Shown here: positions 17,349 to 26,970 of the stretch, in pieces
How the letters are laid out: every line of letters begins with the position of its first letter
Numbering within the stretch: the first letter of the stretch is position 1
DNA from: Ch67 sp041395845
GTDB taxonomy: Bacteria; Pseudomonadota; Gammaproteobacteria; Pseudomonadales; Ketobacteraceae
Direction: 5' to 3'
Length of the DNA: 64,000 nt
NCBI GenBank assembly: GCA_041395845.1
Contig: JAWKZS010000018.1
Span: 17,946 to 81,945 of the forward strand
Translations under genes and position numbers: made by a program
Notes under the pieces: model-generated
The model's input: only the letters and a program-made list of their open reading frames with translations
Databases searched by the model: none
Told to the model about the DNA's origin: nothing

Positions 17349-19441
17349 TTACTGTGCAACCAGCGCCGCCATGGCGTCCCGCAGCGCCGCGCGAATCTGT
17401 TTTTGTCCGCTGTAGTTTTCAGCAGCAATCAGCGCGGGCCAACGCTGTTTCTGCAGAATTTTGCCGATCACCAGGGATTGCTGTGCCACCGTTAGCTGGC
17501 GCAAGTGGCCGGCCTGCATCCCGCGCACGGTGGCCCGGTACAGTGCCGCTGCCGCATTTTCGTAGGTTTTCACGCCGGCCAGAAACTGGTTAAGGTCGAT
17601 CTGGTCCCCGGGTGACAACGGCTCATCTTCCACAAATTGGGCATGCTGCCAGGCATTGACGACCAGCGTCGCAGGCCATGGCACCGGCGTATCGGCCAGA
17701 CTATAGGGAAACGTATGTTCGAAGCGTGTCCGGGCGGCCGCATACAGCGCCTGCCCCTGCCGGTTGATCGGCCGCAGCACCACGGCGGGATAGGCGCCAC
17801 TGGTGGCTTCCCGGTTGATCCCCACCCGCACGGTATGAAATCCGCACTGGTGCCAGAACGCCAGCACGTCGTCGCTAGCGGCAAACACCGATCCCAGCAG
17901 GGCGACACCATCACCCCTGGCCAGCTGCTCCAGCTGTTGCAACAGCCAGCGCCCGACGCCATGCCGCTGCCATTGGCTGTGCACGGCAATGCGCACCACT
18001 CGCCAGGATTTTTCCCGCAATGCGTCAGCGACATTCAGATGGACGGCCAGCGACTGGGCCAGCACATGCCCATGGGGCCGGCGCCGGCCTTCGATAATCG
18101 CATCGCACAATGCCGGGGGCAGCCTCCCCTCCTCGGCCACCATGACCACCGCGATGACCTGATGCTGATGTTCGGCAACCCAGGTGCGCATATTGGGGCC
18201 GTCCAGCAGGGTGCGCGCGTCACTGGGACGGGTGCGGTAATGGGCGGACACCAGCAGACCGTGGACGCCGCGCAGCAACGTTTCGTCAATCCGGTTCAGT
18301 TCAGGCGTGATTTCCCGCAGAGTCAGATCAGGCGGGCCGCTGACCGGGGCGACGGCGGTTCGGCACAGGCATTCAGCAGCAGCCAGTCATTCACAAAGCC
18401 GTCGAGCGGATCATCGTGATCCCAGCGCAAGGGCTGCTCAAGCTTCAGCAACAGCCAGCCGGAAAATTCCTGATCCAGATGACGAGAAAAACGCAGCAGG
18501 AAACCCTGACCGGTACCTTCGTAACCTTGCACGGTCGTCGCCAGCACCACCCACCGATAATGCTGCAACAGCGGCAGCAACAGCGCCGGGGCCAGTGCGG
18601 CCGCCTCGTCCACCAGGATCACGTCGGCCTCGGGCAGGGTCTGTACCAGGGCATCCGGTGCAAAAAAAGCAGGCGCGGCCCGATCATCCGTCGCGGCAAA
18701 GCGCAGCAGGGTTTCAGCCGCCTCGGGACGGGGCGCTGTCACACAGACGCGATAGCCCTGGTCCTGCAGTTGCGCGGCTACCATACCCAGCGCAGCCGAT
18801 TTGCCCCGGCCACGATCCGCCTGCACGACCACCGGTGCACAGTGTCGTGATGCCACGCGCTGCACAATGGACGCGATGACCTCGGCCTGCCCTGGCGTGG
18901 CGGTCGGCTGCGCTGCCGGGGATTGTGATGGGGGCACGCTGAGCGGCGGCAGCGGCACTGCGGCGGAGTGCCGGACCACCCGTGAATCGGTGGCCCACAG
19001 GCGGGCGGAACGGGCCAGAAAATGCCGGCGCACGCCACCAACGCCAAAAGGCTCCACCGTGAGGCGCTGGTACTCCGGATCATCGAACGCCGTCCACTCC
19101 TCCAGCGGTGGCGCCAACAGGATCAGCCAGCCCCCAGCACGGACACAGCCAGCCAGCGCGGCAACCGCATCCACCGCCAGGCCGCTGAAAAGATCCACCA
19201 CGACTGCGTCCGCCTCGCGCCCAAGTTCGTGATTGGCTTTGCCGGCGGGCAGCACCCAGGCCTTGTCCGGGGCACGTGACGACAGCCAGAGCACATCCAG
19301 ATCCTGTTTGGACTGCCACGCCATCACACAGGCCAGCGTATCGTCTGCCGAACCGGTGACCAGCACAGGTTTCCGCCAGCGCATCTGGCCGGGCGGCGCA
19401 GATCTGCCTGACGGCATGTCCGGCGGAATGTTCGGGTTCAT
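17349..19441 (-). pseudogene. tmcA: tRNA(Met) cytidine acetyltransferase, frameshifted
   Basis: TmcA acetylates the wobble cytidine of elongator tRNA(Met). Two frames cover the gene. The N-terminal one (19441 down to about 18350) carries the DUF1726 region and the RNA-helicase-like domain with Walker A ADRGRGKSA and the Walker B-like VILVDEAAAL. The C-terminal one (to 17349) carries the GNAT domain (QWQRHGVGRWLL) and the tRNA-binding tail. The switch is best placed at the GGGG run 18346-18349 (CCCC in the gene), where one more C would give EPPSPPVSG and join the frames. The total is then 698 whole codons, close to the E. coli length. The ATG at 19441 is used; a TTG two codons upstream is possible. 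Confidence 0.85.
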
Positions 19442-19496
19442 TGCCAAAAATTACCTATACTGGTTAAGAAAGCGGTTTGACGGGCAGAATTTTCGC

Positions 19497-20219
19497 ATGG
19501 ATAAGAACTACAGCAAGCGCATTCGTTACGAATTTATCTTCAAGTCAGGGGAGGAATTCCAGTACCAGATCGATCTGGATCCGGAGCGGCTGGAACACCC
19601 TGCCCCCGTGGGCAATCCGCCGGAATGGGCGCGACTGGATGTGGAAAAGTGTTCGATCTGCCCCCTCAAGTCGTCTGTGAGCGAGTACTGTCCCCTGGCA
19701 TCACGTATCGCCCCCGTGCTGAGCTTCAGCCCCCATTCGGCGTTCGAATCCGTACAGGTGCGGGTCCACAAGGACAACATGACCATCGAAAGCCATACCA
19801 CCGTGCAGGATGCCTACCGCTCCCTGATCGGCCTGATCATGGCCAGCAGTGGCTGCCCCCATACCGGCTTTTTCAAGCCGATGGCGTGGTTCCACCTGCC
19901 CTTTGCCACCCAGGACGAAACCCTGTTCCGTGCCTGCGCCACCTTCCTGTTCTTCCAGTTTTTTGACCCGGTGGAACCGGAAGCGGAAAGCCACTTTTCC
20001 GATCTGAAGCAGGTGTATGAAAACATTCACGTCGTGAACCAGCATATCGCCAGGCGTCTGCGTCAGGCCTCGGCATCGGAATCCGCCATCAACGCGGTGA
20101 CCATTCTCGACATCTTCGCCCAGTCCATTCTGCCGACCCTCAACCAGTCGCTGCAGCAGCTGGAATTCCTGTTCAAGCCCCATATCAACGAACTGAATTT
20201 CGAAATGCCCAAGGAATGA
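19497..20219 (+). CDS. Hypothetical protein, DUF6901-like
   Basis: 240 residues, soluble. The ATG at 19497 is used because the frame upstream runs into the divergent tmcA gene. A C-x-x-CPL motif (CSICPLKSS, then CPLASRIAP) near residues 45-65 may bind metal. It is followed by the conserved-looking SLIGLIMASSGCPHTGFFKPMAWFH block and a helical C-terminal half. I associate this pattern with the DUF6901 family, but without a search this is tentative and the function is unknown. It lies 25 bp before the 7TM/GGDEF gene, suggesting a two-gene signalling operon. Confidence 0.6.
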   Translation: MDKNYSKRIRYEFIFKSGEEFQYQIDLDPERLEHPAPVGNPPEWARLDVEKCSICPLKSSVSEYCPLASRIAPVLSFSPHSAFESVQVRVHKDNMTIESHTTVQDAYRSLIGLIMASSGCPHTGFFKPMAWFHLPFATQDETLFRACATFLFFQFFDPVEPEAESHFSDLKQVYENIHVVNQHIARRLRQASASESAINAVTILDIFAQSILPTLNQSLQQLEFLFKPHINELNFEMPKE

Positions 20220-20244
20220 TGCGGGCGCAAGGCGCCACTGGACC

Positions 20245-21853
20245 ATGACCGTGAAAAACTGTGCATCTATATTGCTGGGCATTCTCACAAGTTGGCTACT
20301 GAGCACAGTGGTTCAGGCGGCTCAGGCCACGGCGCTGATCGAACTGACGGCGGCACAGGAATATTTCCTGCCCCAGGGCCTGCCGGCGTTGAGTGTCACG
20401 GCGGGCAGCAACCCCATTACCACGGTGCCAGATATCAATCAGCCGGCCGTAACCGCGGATGACGCCACGGCACCCGGCGCTTACTGGATCACCTTCACCG
20501 TCAGAAACAGCACTCAGGAACAGGAATGGATGCTGGATGTGAGCCATGCCCTGTTGCAACGGATTGTCGTGCACAGCATTGCCGGCACCAACCACCAGAC
20601 CGAGCAGCAGGGATTTGCCAAGGACTGGCCATTCGACCTGCGCTATGGCACCCGTCTGCATCTGGCCGCAAGGGATGTCACCCAGGTCTGGATCTATCTG
20701 GAAAGCCCCTATCCCATGGGACAGCCGATTTTTTCGCTCCTGCCAGCGACAGACTATCAGGCGAAATCATCCAGCTACTCCATGCAGCTGATGATCATTC
20801 TGGGAGCCCTGGTCATCCTGGCGCTTTATCAGCTGGTGATTTTCATCCCGACCCGCGATCCTGTGTACCTGTGGTCAGCGCTGATGCAACCTGAGTGCCA
20901 CCATTGCCTGGGCTGCCCAATGCAAAGCCCTGCTGTACGGTACCGGTCTGGGATTGCACTGGCAGTGGCTGTTTCTGCCCCTGTTCCTGTCAACCACCGC
21001 TGCCATGCAGTTCGCCCGCCACTATCTGCGTGTGCATTATCCGCACCCGCTGGCCTATGCGCTCGATGGTCTGGCGATTGTCATGCTGCTGGTTGCCGTC
21101 CTGGCACCGCTGCTGCTGTCGGTAAACCTGTACCCATGGCTGCTGTCGAAACTGCTGGTCATCAGTCTGTTGATTCTGGTGGCGGCAGGCGTGTGGCGCG
21201 GCCAGAAACAGCTGGCTGATCTGCGCTTCTATCTGAGTGGCTGTGGTCTGCTGCTGATCGGTGGCCTGTTCTATCTGCTCAATGATGTGCTGTCCCTGCA
21301 ACTCATCGAAAACGGCATCCTGGCCGCAGCACGCCTGCAGTTACTGGCCATGGTGCTACTGATGCTGGGACTGATCGACCGCATGAGCCTGGTTCGGCGG
21401 GAACGCTCCCAGCAGATTCAGCGTACCGGCACCGATCCGATCACCGGGCTGCCGAACCGTCCCGCTTTCGAACGGGATGTGCGCGCCTGGGAGGCCTACT
21501 GCAAGGAAGGCATCATGAAGGATTTCTATCTGAGCTTCTTCGAAATCCGCAACCTGCAGGAACTGAACCGGGCCCGCGGCCGCAAGGAAGGCGATCGCCT
21601 GCTCAAGCTGGTGGGACAGTGGCTGTTACAACAGACCGGCGAACATAACGTTTATCGGGTGGGCGGCAATGAATTACTGGCGCTGACCCAACGCAATATC
21701 CGCTGGGATCTGGCAGGCCTGGAAAAATTCCTGCGTCAGGAAGGCTTTCGCGACACCGACATCGGCGTCGGCAGCAGCTGCTTCACCGAAAGCACCGGAC
21801 GCTCCAGCCTGCTGAAAATGGCAGACGACCGTTTGCAGCGCCCTCCCCGCTGA
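20245..21853 (+). pseudogene. 7TM-DISM / GGDEF-like protein, frameshifted
   Basis: A signal peptide (to about AQA, residue 26) is followed by a periplasmic DISMED2-like sensory domain, seven predicted membrane segments (20790-21400) and a C-terminal GGDEF-like domain. The frame breaks near 20890-20891. Dropping one C there gives ALMQLSATIAWAAQ and 536 whole codons. The cyclase domain keeps DPITGLPNR, but the active-site signature reads GGNEL in place of GGDEF/GGEEF, and the metal-binding DIDxFK-like segment reads FEIRNLQ. Cyclase activity is therefore doubtful even if the frame is repaired; a c-di-GMP or GTP sensor role is possible. It ends 5 bp from the converging fapA gene. Confidence 0.75.
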
Positions 21854-21858
21854 GGCAG

Positions 21859-23595
21859 TCAATTCAGCGTAAAGTATCCTACCCGCGATTCCTTCACCCG
21901 GACGCGGCAGACTTTCTTTTCTTCTTTCACGGTTTCAGTAAATTCGCCAAAACTCAGACTCACGCCTGGATAAAGCTCCTTGTGGATATCGACGAAAAGC
22001 TCCTCAAGAATCGCCGCGTGCTCTTTCTGCAGCCGCGCGCGACGCTGCTTCAGGTTTTCGATCTCTGCGGCGAAGTGCGATATGGTGTTCTGGATTTTCT
22101 GCAGCTGTTCGGCCGCTTCCGCCGTCGCCTTTTTACCTTCAAGATTCTGCAGGGCCATCTGCATGCCGCGAATGACCTTGACCCGTTCCGTCACTTCATC
22201 ATTGACCGCCCGGATTTCTTCCAGCTCTGAAGCAAACCGTTCGCGGAAATCCACTTCGGTGGGAATGTAGGACGGGGCACCGAGCGTATTACACTCAAGT
22301 GACTGCATCGGCAGGATTCTGCCGCCGATAATCTTACCGTCATTGCGGCTGGCACCGACTACCTCGATGGCTTTTCCGCGTACCACACAGTGCATCAGGT
22401 GCTTGCCGATCATCACGTTGCCACCGGCCTCGATATCAGCGTACTGCGCATAGGCGCACTGAAAATTCTCGCCGCAACTCAGACGCGCCGAATGCAGGTG
22501 GACTTCGCCATCACCGTCTTTCTCGGTGGATTGACGCCCCAGCACGCCCTTGCCAATCACCAGATTACGGCCGGCCGACACACTGGCAGACTCGACAAAA
22601 TCCCGGATAATCACATCACCAGTGGCCTTCACGGAAAAACCTTCCTTCACGGAGCCCTGAATCAGCACGGTCCCGTCGAAGGTGATATTCCCCGTGGTCA
22701 AATCCACATCCTTGATAACATAAGCGTCCGCCACCATCAGGCCTGCACCGGCGCGCACCGCCACGCCGGTACGGGCGGCGCGCAATACATCGGGATTGTC
22801 CGGATCGAGTTCGGTACCTTCACCCACGGTGAGCGCACGATCCGCCGGCTCGGTTGCCGCGACCGCCTCACCCAGCACATTGATCCCTGGTTCTCCCTTC
22901 ACCGCAGGCGTACGCAAAATCAGCACATCCCCTGCTTTTACCAGCGGAATCTCGCCAAAATCATGCATGTCGACCGTGCCATCGTCCCGCAGCAACGGCT
23001 GATTCAGGCGATCCTGTACCGGCTCCACGTGGAATTCCAGCACGGCCTGACGGCTCTCGCCGGGGCGCGTCCCCACCGCCACACACTCCTTGATCCGGCT
23101 GCCCGGTGGCAGAGACTCGATCCGGGCATCCAGACCTTCCAGCACATCGGTGCGGATGCCGGTCGTCACACTGGCATCCTTGAGCTGGGAAAGCAGTTCG
23201 CTGGCGTCAGGATTGCGCCCGCCAAAAGCGGTTTCCAGTACCAGAAAAGCCTGCATGCGGTCATCGCTGATTTCAACGCTGATATGGGCATCGCGCCTTT
23301 CGGCTATCACTAACGAAACGGTCTGTGCCTGTGCGGAGTTTGCGGCGTTATCTGCGGGTTCGGGATTATCTGCTGCGGTGGGTTCTGGCTGGCGCTGACG
23401 CTGCTCCTGCTGCAGCTTGCGAAAGATCTTGCAGGCTTTTTCCAGGCTTTGGGGATTGAGATAGTAGCGCCGAAACTCTGTTTGCCTGAACAACTGGGAC
23501 AGCTGGGCCTCGTCCACAGCATCCTGACCAATACCGCGAATGCTCAACGTTATCTTGTCCCCGTCAGTCGACGGTTCGAACCGGATGTCAGGCAT
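21859..23595 (-). CDS. fapA: FapA (DUF342) family protein
   Basis: 578 residues. The central part is a glycine-rich right-handed beta-helix (about 200-410: repeated blocks such as ITFDGTVLIQGSVKEGFSVK and GNVMIGKHLMHCVVRGKAIEV), the hallmark of FapA. Residues about 430-540 form a coiled coil (EEIRAVNDEVTERVKVIRG onward). The N-terminal 200 residues include a Pro/Ala/Asn-rich linker. FapA proteins affect flagellar assembly or polar organelle placement in some gammaproteobacteria. The divergent flagellin gene is consistent with this. Confidence 0.85.
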   Translation of the reverse strand: MPDIRFEPSTDGDKITLSIRGIGQDAVDEAQLSQLFRQTEFRRYYLNPQSLEKACKIFRKLQQEQRQRQPEPTAADNPEPADNAANSAQAQTVSLVIAERRDAHISVEISDDRMQAFLVLETAFGGRNPDASELLSQLKDASVTTGIRTDVLEGLDARIESLPPGSRIKECVAVGTRPGESRQAVLEFHVEPVQDRLNQPLLRDDGTVDMHDFGEIPLVKAGDVLILRTPAVKGEPGINVLGEAVAATEPADRALTVGEGTELDPDNPDVLRAARTGVAVRAGAGLMVADAYVIKDVDLTTGNITFDGTVLIQGSVKEGFSVKATGDVIIRDFVESASVSAGRNLVIGKGVLGRQSTEKDGDGEVHLHSARLSCGENFQCAYAQYADIEAGGNVMIGKHLMHCVVRGKAIEVVGASRNDGKIIGGRILPMQSLECNTLGAPSYIPTEVDFRERFASELEEIRAVNDEVTERVKVIRGMQMALQNLEGKKATAEAAEQLQKIQNTISHFAAEIENLKQRRARLQKEHAAILEELFVDIHKELYPGVSLSFGEFTETVKEEKKVCRVRVKESRVGYFTLN

Positions 23596-23755
23596 ATCCC
23601 CTCCAGGCGGCCCAGCGGGATCGCATTACGAAGCTACGAATAAAGTATAGTCAACTCGCTGAATAAACATCAAAAAATACCAACTGCGCTTTCAGCACAA
23701 ACTAAGAAGATCTTGATACCTTCTTTCTCAGTCCATTTTGTTCTAATGCCGCCTC

Positions 23756-23782
23756 TCAACCTGGTGATATGTCCGCCGATAT
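23756..23782 (+). promoter_or_regulatory. Sigma-28 (FliA) promoter of the flagellin gene
   Basis: TCAA (23756-23759), a 15-base spacer, then GCCGATAT (23775-23782), which matches the FliA consensus TAAA/TCAA-N15-GCCGATAA except for the last base. Transcription would start near 23790, giving a ~30-nt leader with AAGGGA before the ATG at 23820. This puts the protease-flagellin under late-flagellar control. Confidence 0.85.
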
Positions 23783-23819
23783 AACGACGAAGGTGGTTGC
23801 AAGCTCAAAAGGGACGTTC

Positions 23820-25484
23820 ATGCTCAACATTAACACCAATGTTTCATCACTCAACGCCCAGCGCAATCTGGATAACAACCAGAGTGGTCTGTCACGAACC
23901 CTGCAGCGACTTTCCAGTGGCCTGCGCATCAACAGCGCCCGCGACGACGCCGCCGGACTGGCCATCAGCAACCGCATGACCACCCAGATCAACAGCACCA
24001 ACCAGGCCATCCGTAATGCCAATGACGGCATTTCCCTACTGCAGACTGCCGAAAGCGCCCTGGATGAAATTACCGGGAACCTGCAACGCATTCGTGATCT
24101 TTCCCTGCAGGCATCGTCAGATTCACTGTCGTTTGAAGACCGGCAGTCCCTGCAGAGCGAAGTCGAGCAACTCCTCAACGAGATCGACAAGGTCAATGAC
24201 ACCACCACCTTCGGCGGACGCAAGCTATTCCAGCGTGCCGGCAGCAGTGACTACGAACACCAGATCCGCAGCAGCGTGGTTATCGGCCTGGAAAGCTACT
24301 GGCTGTCAGAAGCGGAAACCCGCGTCAAAACCTATTACGGCATCGAAGGTGACAATAGCCTGCTGCGGGTAAACCTTGATTTTACCGATGGCGCCGGTAG
24401 CGTACTCGCATCCGTCAGCGGCTTCAGCGGTGCCGATGGCAAGACCGAAGGCATGACGTTGAACGTCGACCTCGCGGATTTTGATCCGGTCAACCTGCCC
24501 GATGGCGGTGAAGCGCCCTACTACAATGATCGCGTGATTGCCCACGAAATGGTGCATGCCATCATGGGTCGCGCCACCAATTTTGCCGGCCTGCCGGACT
24601 GGTTCATCGAGGGCACCGCGGAATTCATCCAGGGCGCCGACGAACGCCTCGCCAACGATATTGCCGCCAGCGACATTGCGACGGTGGTCGGCGCGTTCGG
24701 CACCGTGGCCACCAGTGCCGGCTACTCTGCATCCTATGCCGCGACACGCTATCTGCACGACCAGATCAAGGCAGCCGGCGGCGCTGGCATCAAGGACATC
24801 ATGACCTATCTATCCTCTACTGGCGGGAGCCTGGACGACGCCATTGCCAACGCTTCCAGTGGCGCCTACGGCAGTCTGGCCGCGTTCGAAAGTGATTTCA
24901 CCGGCGGTGCGGGCGCAACCTATATCGCCAACATGGATCTGACCAACGAAGATACCGGCGCCATTGGCGGACTCGACGCCGACGGCGGCGACGTCTTCAA
25001 CGCCAAGGACATACTGCCGAACACGGACAGCGCAGCATTCAAGCCGCTGCAGAAATTCAAACTGGTCATGGAAAGTGCGTACGCCAAATTTGCCGGCCCT
25101 GCCTTCGAACTGCAGGTGGGGGCCGAAGCGAAAACCTCACTGGACATCGAATTCGGCGCGTTTGGTACCTGGGAACTGGGCGTCAAGGATATCGATCTGA
25201 GCCGCAATCCCGGCGATGGCGTGCGACTGGCGGATTCCGCGCTGCGTTACATCGACTCCCAACGCGGTGATATCGGGGCCAGCATTAACCGGCTGGAGTC
25301 CACCATATCCAATCTGAGCGCCGTCAACGAAGCATTGGCTACCAGCCGGGCCCGGATCCGCGATGCGGACTTTGCCACCGAAACCACCGAGCTCACTCGG
25401 GTAAGGGTACTCCAGGAAGCCGGAATCGCGATTCTGGGACAGGCCAACGCTGCCTCGGGTGTAGTGCTGAATCTGCTGGGCTGA
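23820..25484 (+). CDS. Flagellinolysin: flagellin with a metalloprotease variable domain
   Basis: 554 residues from the ATG at 23820 (an in-frame ATG at 23769 lies in the sigma-28 promoter). Residues 1-140 are a normal flagellin D0/D1 arm (LNINTNVSSLNAQRNL, QRLSSGLRINSARDDAAGL). Residues about 470-554 are the returning D1/D0 arm, ending ILGQANAASGVVLNLLG. The inserted variable domain carries HEMVH at 242-246 and EGTAE at 264-268, 18-22 residues on. This is the HExxH...E arrangement of gluzincin zinc peptidases: Zn ligands His242, His246 and a Glu (likely 264), with Glu243 catalytic. This matches the flagellinolysin family, in which protease subunits are built into the filament. Substrate is unknown. 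FapA is the only flagellum-related neighbour. Confidence 0.92.
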   Translation: MLNINTNVSSLNAQRNLDNNQSGLSRTLQRLSSGLRINSARDDAAGLAISNRMTTQINSTNQAIRNANDGISLLQTAESALDEITGNLQRIRDLSLQASSDSLSFEDRQSLQSEVEQLLNEIDKVNDTTTFGGRKLFQRAGSSDYEHQIRSSVVIGLESYWLSEAETRVKTYYGIEGDNSLLRVNLDFTDGAGSVLASVSGFSGADGKTEGMTLNVDLADFDPVNLPDGGEAPYYNDRVIAHEMVHAIMGRATNFAGLPDWFIEGTAEFIQGADERLANDIAASDIATVVGAFGTVATSAGYSASYAATRYLHDQIKAAGGAGIKDIMTYLSSTGGSLDDAIANASSGAYGSLAAFESDFTGGAGATYIANMDLTNEDTGAIGGLDADGGDVFNAKDILPNTDSAAFKPLQKFKLVMESAYAKFAGPAFELQVGAEAKTSLDIEFGAFGTWELGVKDIDLSRNPGDGVRLADSALRYIDSQRGDIGASINRLESTISNLSAVNEALATSRARIRDADFATETTELTRVRVLQEAGIAILGQANAASGVVLNLLG

Positions 25485-25549
25485 CCCTGCGAATCCACTG
25501 ATCTGCGACTATGCTTAACAACAGCACGCAAAAGGATCAGGAGACCGCA

Positions 25550-25990
25550 ATGAGCGCCCCCCGCACCACCGCCGATATCATGGCCACCCAGGTGTTTCAC
25601 TGCACCGATAAAGACAGCCTCGCCACTGCCCATCGCATGATGAGCGAGCACCAGATCCGCCACATGCCGGTCATCGACAGCGAAACCGGCGAATACCTGG
25701 GACTGGTCACCCAGAAAGAAGTCCTGCGGCATGCCTTCACCATTGCGGGCACAAAGGGCATCGCGGCACTGGAATCAGCCCAGGCCGGCATTCCCATCGT
25801 GGATGTCATGAGTAGCGACACTGAAACCGTACAGCCGCAACTGCCGTTGCTCGAGGCAGGCCGCTATTTTCTCGAAAGCAAGCATGGCTGCCTTCCAGTG
25901 CTGGTCGATGGCAAGCTGGTGGGCATCATCACCTCGGCGGATTTCGTCAAACTCAGTGTGACCCTGCTTGAGCAGCAGGCAAACCGCTGA
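25550..25990 (+). CDS. CBS-domain-pair protein
   Basis: 146 residues from the ATG at 25550, which has AGGAG 8 nt before it; the ATG at 25511 has no such site. Two CBS motifs fill the protein: residues about 5-62 (DIMATQVFHC onward, with HQIRHMPVIDSETGEYLGLVT) and 80-142 (VMSSDTETVQP, CLPVLVDGKLVGIITSADFV). Such stand-alone CBS pairs bind adenosine nucleotides and regulate partners. It lies 59 bp after the flagellin gene with no terminator between, so read-through co-expression is possible. Confidence 0.9.
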   Translation: MSAPRTTADIMATQVFHCTDKDSLATAHRMMSEHQIRHMPVIDSETGEYLGLVTQKEVLRHAFTIAGTKGIAALESAQAGIPIVDVMSSDTETVQPQLPLLEAGRYFLESKHGCLPVLVDGKLVGIITSADFVKLSVTLLEQQANR

Positions 25991-26065
25991 CACATCAGCT
26001 GCACCGCACCCTGCCCGTCAGAAAGCCTGCTGCAGTTTTGGCATTGCCATAAAACCCCGTTACCA

Positions 26066-26096
26066 TAGACCGTCCACCAATCAGGAGGACGGTCTA
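26066..26096 (+). promoter_or_regulatory. Perfect inverted repeat over the mscS ribosome-binding site and start
   Basis: TAGACCGTCC (26066-26075) and GGACGGTCTA (26087-26096) are exact reverse complements with an 11-nt loop. The Shine-Dalgarno AGGAGG (26083-26088) is half in the loop and half in the stem, and the last stem base is the A of the mscS ATG. In RNA this would hide the translation start. It could also be a DNA operator. Confidence 0.7.
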
Positions 26097-26920
26097 TGTC
26101 TTTTTTCGAAAAATACCTACCCAAGGAAATGTCGCAGGAATTACTGCTGAGCTGGGCTGTCAGCATCAGCACGGCCATTCTCGTTTTCGTCATCGGCCGC
26201 TTCATCGTGCAGATGATTATCAAAGTGCTCAGGCACGCGCTGGTCAAGAGCAAGATGGATCAGCTTCTGGTGGATTTCATCTCCTCCATCGCACAAGCCG
26301 TGCTGCTGCTGTTTGTCATCATCGCGTCGCTGGAGCAGCTGGGGCTCGATACCACCTCCCTGGTCGCACTGCTGGGTGCCGCCGGTATCGCAGTCGGTCT
26401 GGCCTTGAAGGATTCACTGCAGAATTTCTCATCCGGTGTCATGCTGATCATCTTTCGCCCGTTCAAGACCGGTGATTTCATCGATGCCGGGGGTGTCATG
26501 GGGTCCGTCGAACATATCGGCATCTTTACCACCAACCTGAAAACGCCGGACAACAAGCAGGTCATCGTTCCGAATGGTCAGATCTACAGCGGCGTGATTA
26601 CCAACTACTCCGCAAAACCTACCCGCCGCGTCGATATGACCGTCGGGATTTCCTACGGCAGTGACCTGAAGAAAGCCAAGGACATCATCAATGACATGTT
26701 GAAACAGGATAAACGGATTCTGCCCGACCCTGCACCGGTGGTAGCAGTGGGTGCGCTGAACAGTTCGTCGGTGGACCTGATTGTCCGGCCGTGGGTGAAC
26801 TCTGCCGACTACTGGAATGTACTGTGGGAATTCAACGAAAATATCAAACAGGCGTTTGACGCTGCCGGAATAGAAATACCGTTCCCGCAGATGTCGCTAC
26901 ATCTGCACAAACAGGATTGA
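26096..26920 (+). CDS. mscS: Small-conductance mechanosensitive channel, MscS family
   Basis: 274 residues, the standard short MscS. Three membrane helices lie at about 17-40, 60-85 and 90-120. The pore-lining TM3 carries the Gly/Ala-rich LLGAAGIAVGLALKDSLQNF, followed by SSGVMLIIFRPFKTGDFI, the start of the beta domain. The C-terminal alpha/beta vestibule domain ends EIPFPQMSLHL. The channel opens on membrane tension and releases solutes on osmotic downshock, matching the NAGGN osmolyte operon elsewhere in the window. Its start codon and ribosome-binding site lie inside a 10-bp hairpin, and a bidirectional terminator follows. Confidence 0.95.
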   Translation: MSFFEKYLPKEMSQELLLSWAVSISTAILVFVIGRFIVQMIIKVLRHALVKSKMDQLLVDFISSIAQAVLLLFVIIASLEQLGLDTTSLVALLGAAGIAVGLALKDSLQNFSSGVMLIIFRPFKTGDFIDAGGVMGSVEHIGIFTTNLKTPDNKQVIVPNGQIYSGVITNYSAKPTRRVDMTVGISYGSDLKKAKDIINDMLKQDKRILPDPAPVVAVGALNSSSVDLIVRPWVNSADYWNVLWEFNENIKQAFDAAGIEIPFPQMSLHLHKQD

Positions 26921-26929
26921 AACAGAAAG

Positions 26930-26963
26930 AAAAAAGGGTGAAGTTTTCGCTTCACCCTTTTTT
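26930..26963. terminator. Bidirectional terminator between mscS and the cold-shock gene
   Basis: AAAAAAGGGTGAAG and CTTCACCCTTTTTT arms around a 6-base loop. T runs flank it on both strands, so it can stop mscS (plus) and the cold-shock gene (minus). Confidence 0.9.
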
Positions 26964-26970
26964 GTCTTGC

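Noticed and set aside
18346..18349. Programmed ribosomal frameshift in tmcA
   Set aside because: No slippery heptamer or downstream hairpin is evident; TmcA is not known to use frameshifting.
19233..19496. N-terminal extension of the DUF6901-like gene
   Set aside because: It lies antisense to tmcA and lacks similarity; the ATG at 19497 fits better.
26038..26066. TTGGCA-N17-TACCAT as the mscS promoter
   Set aside because: It would start the RNA inside the left arm of the perfect inverted repeat; kept open but not annotated.
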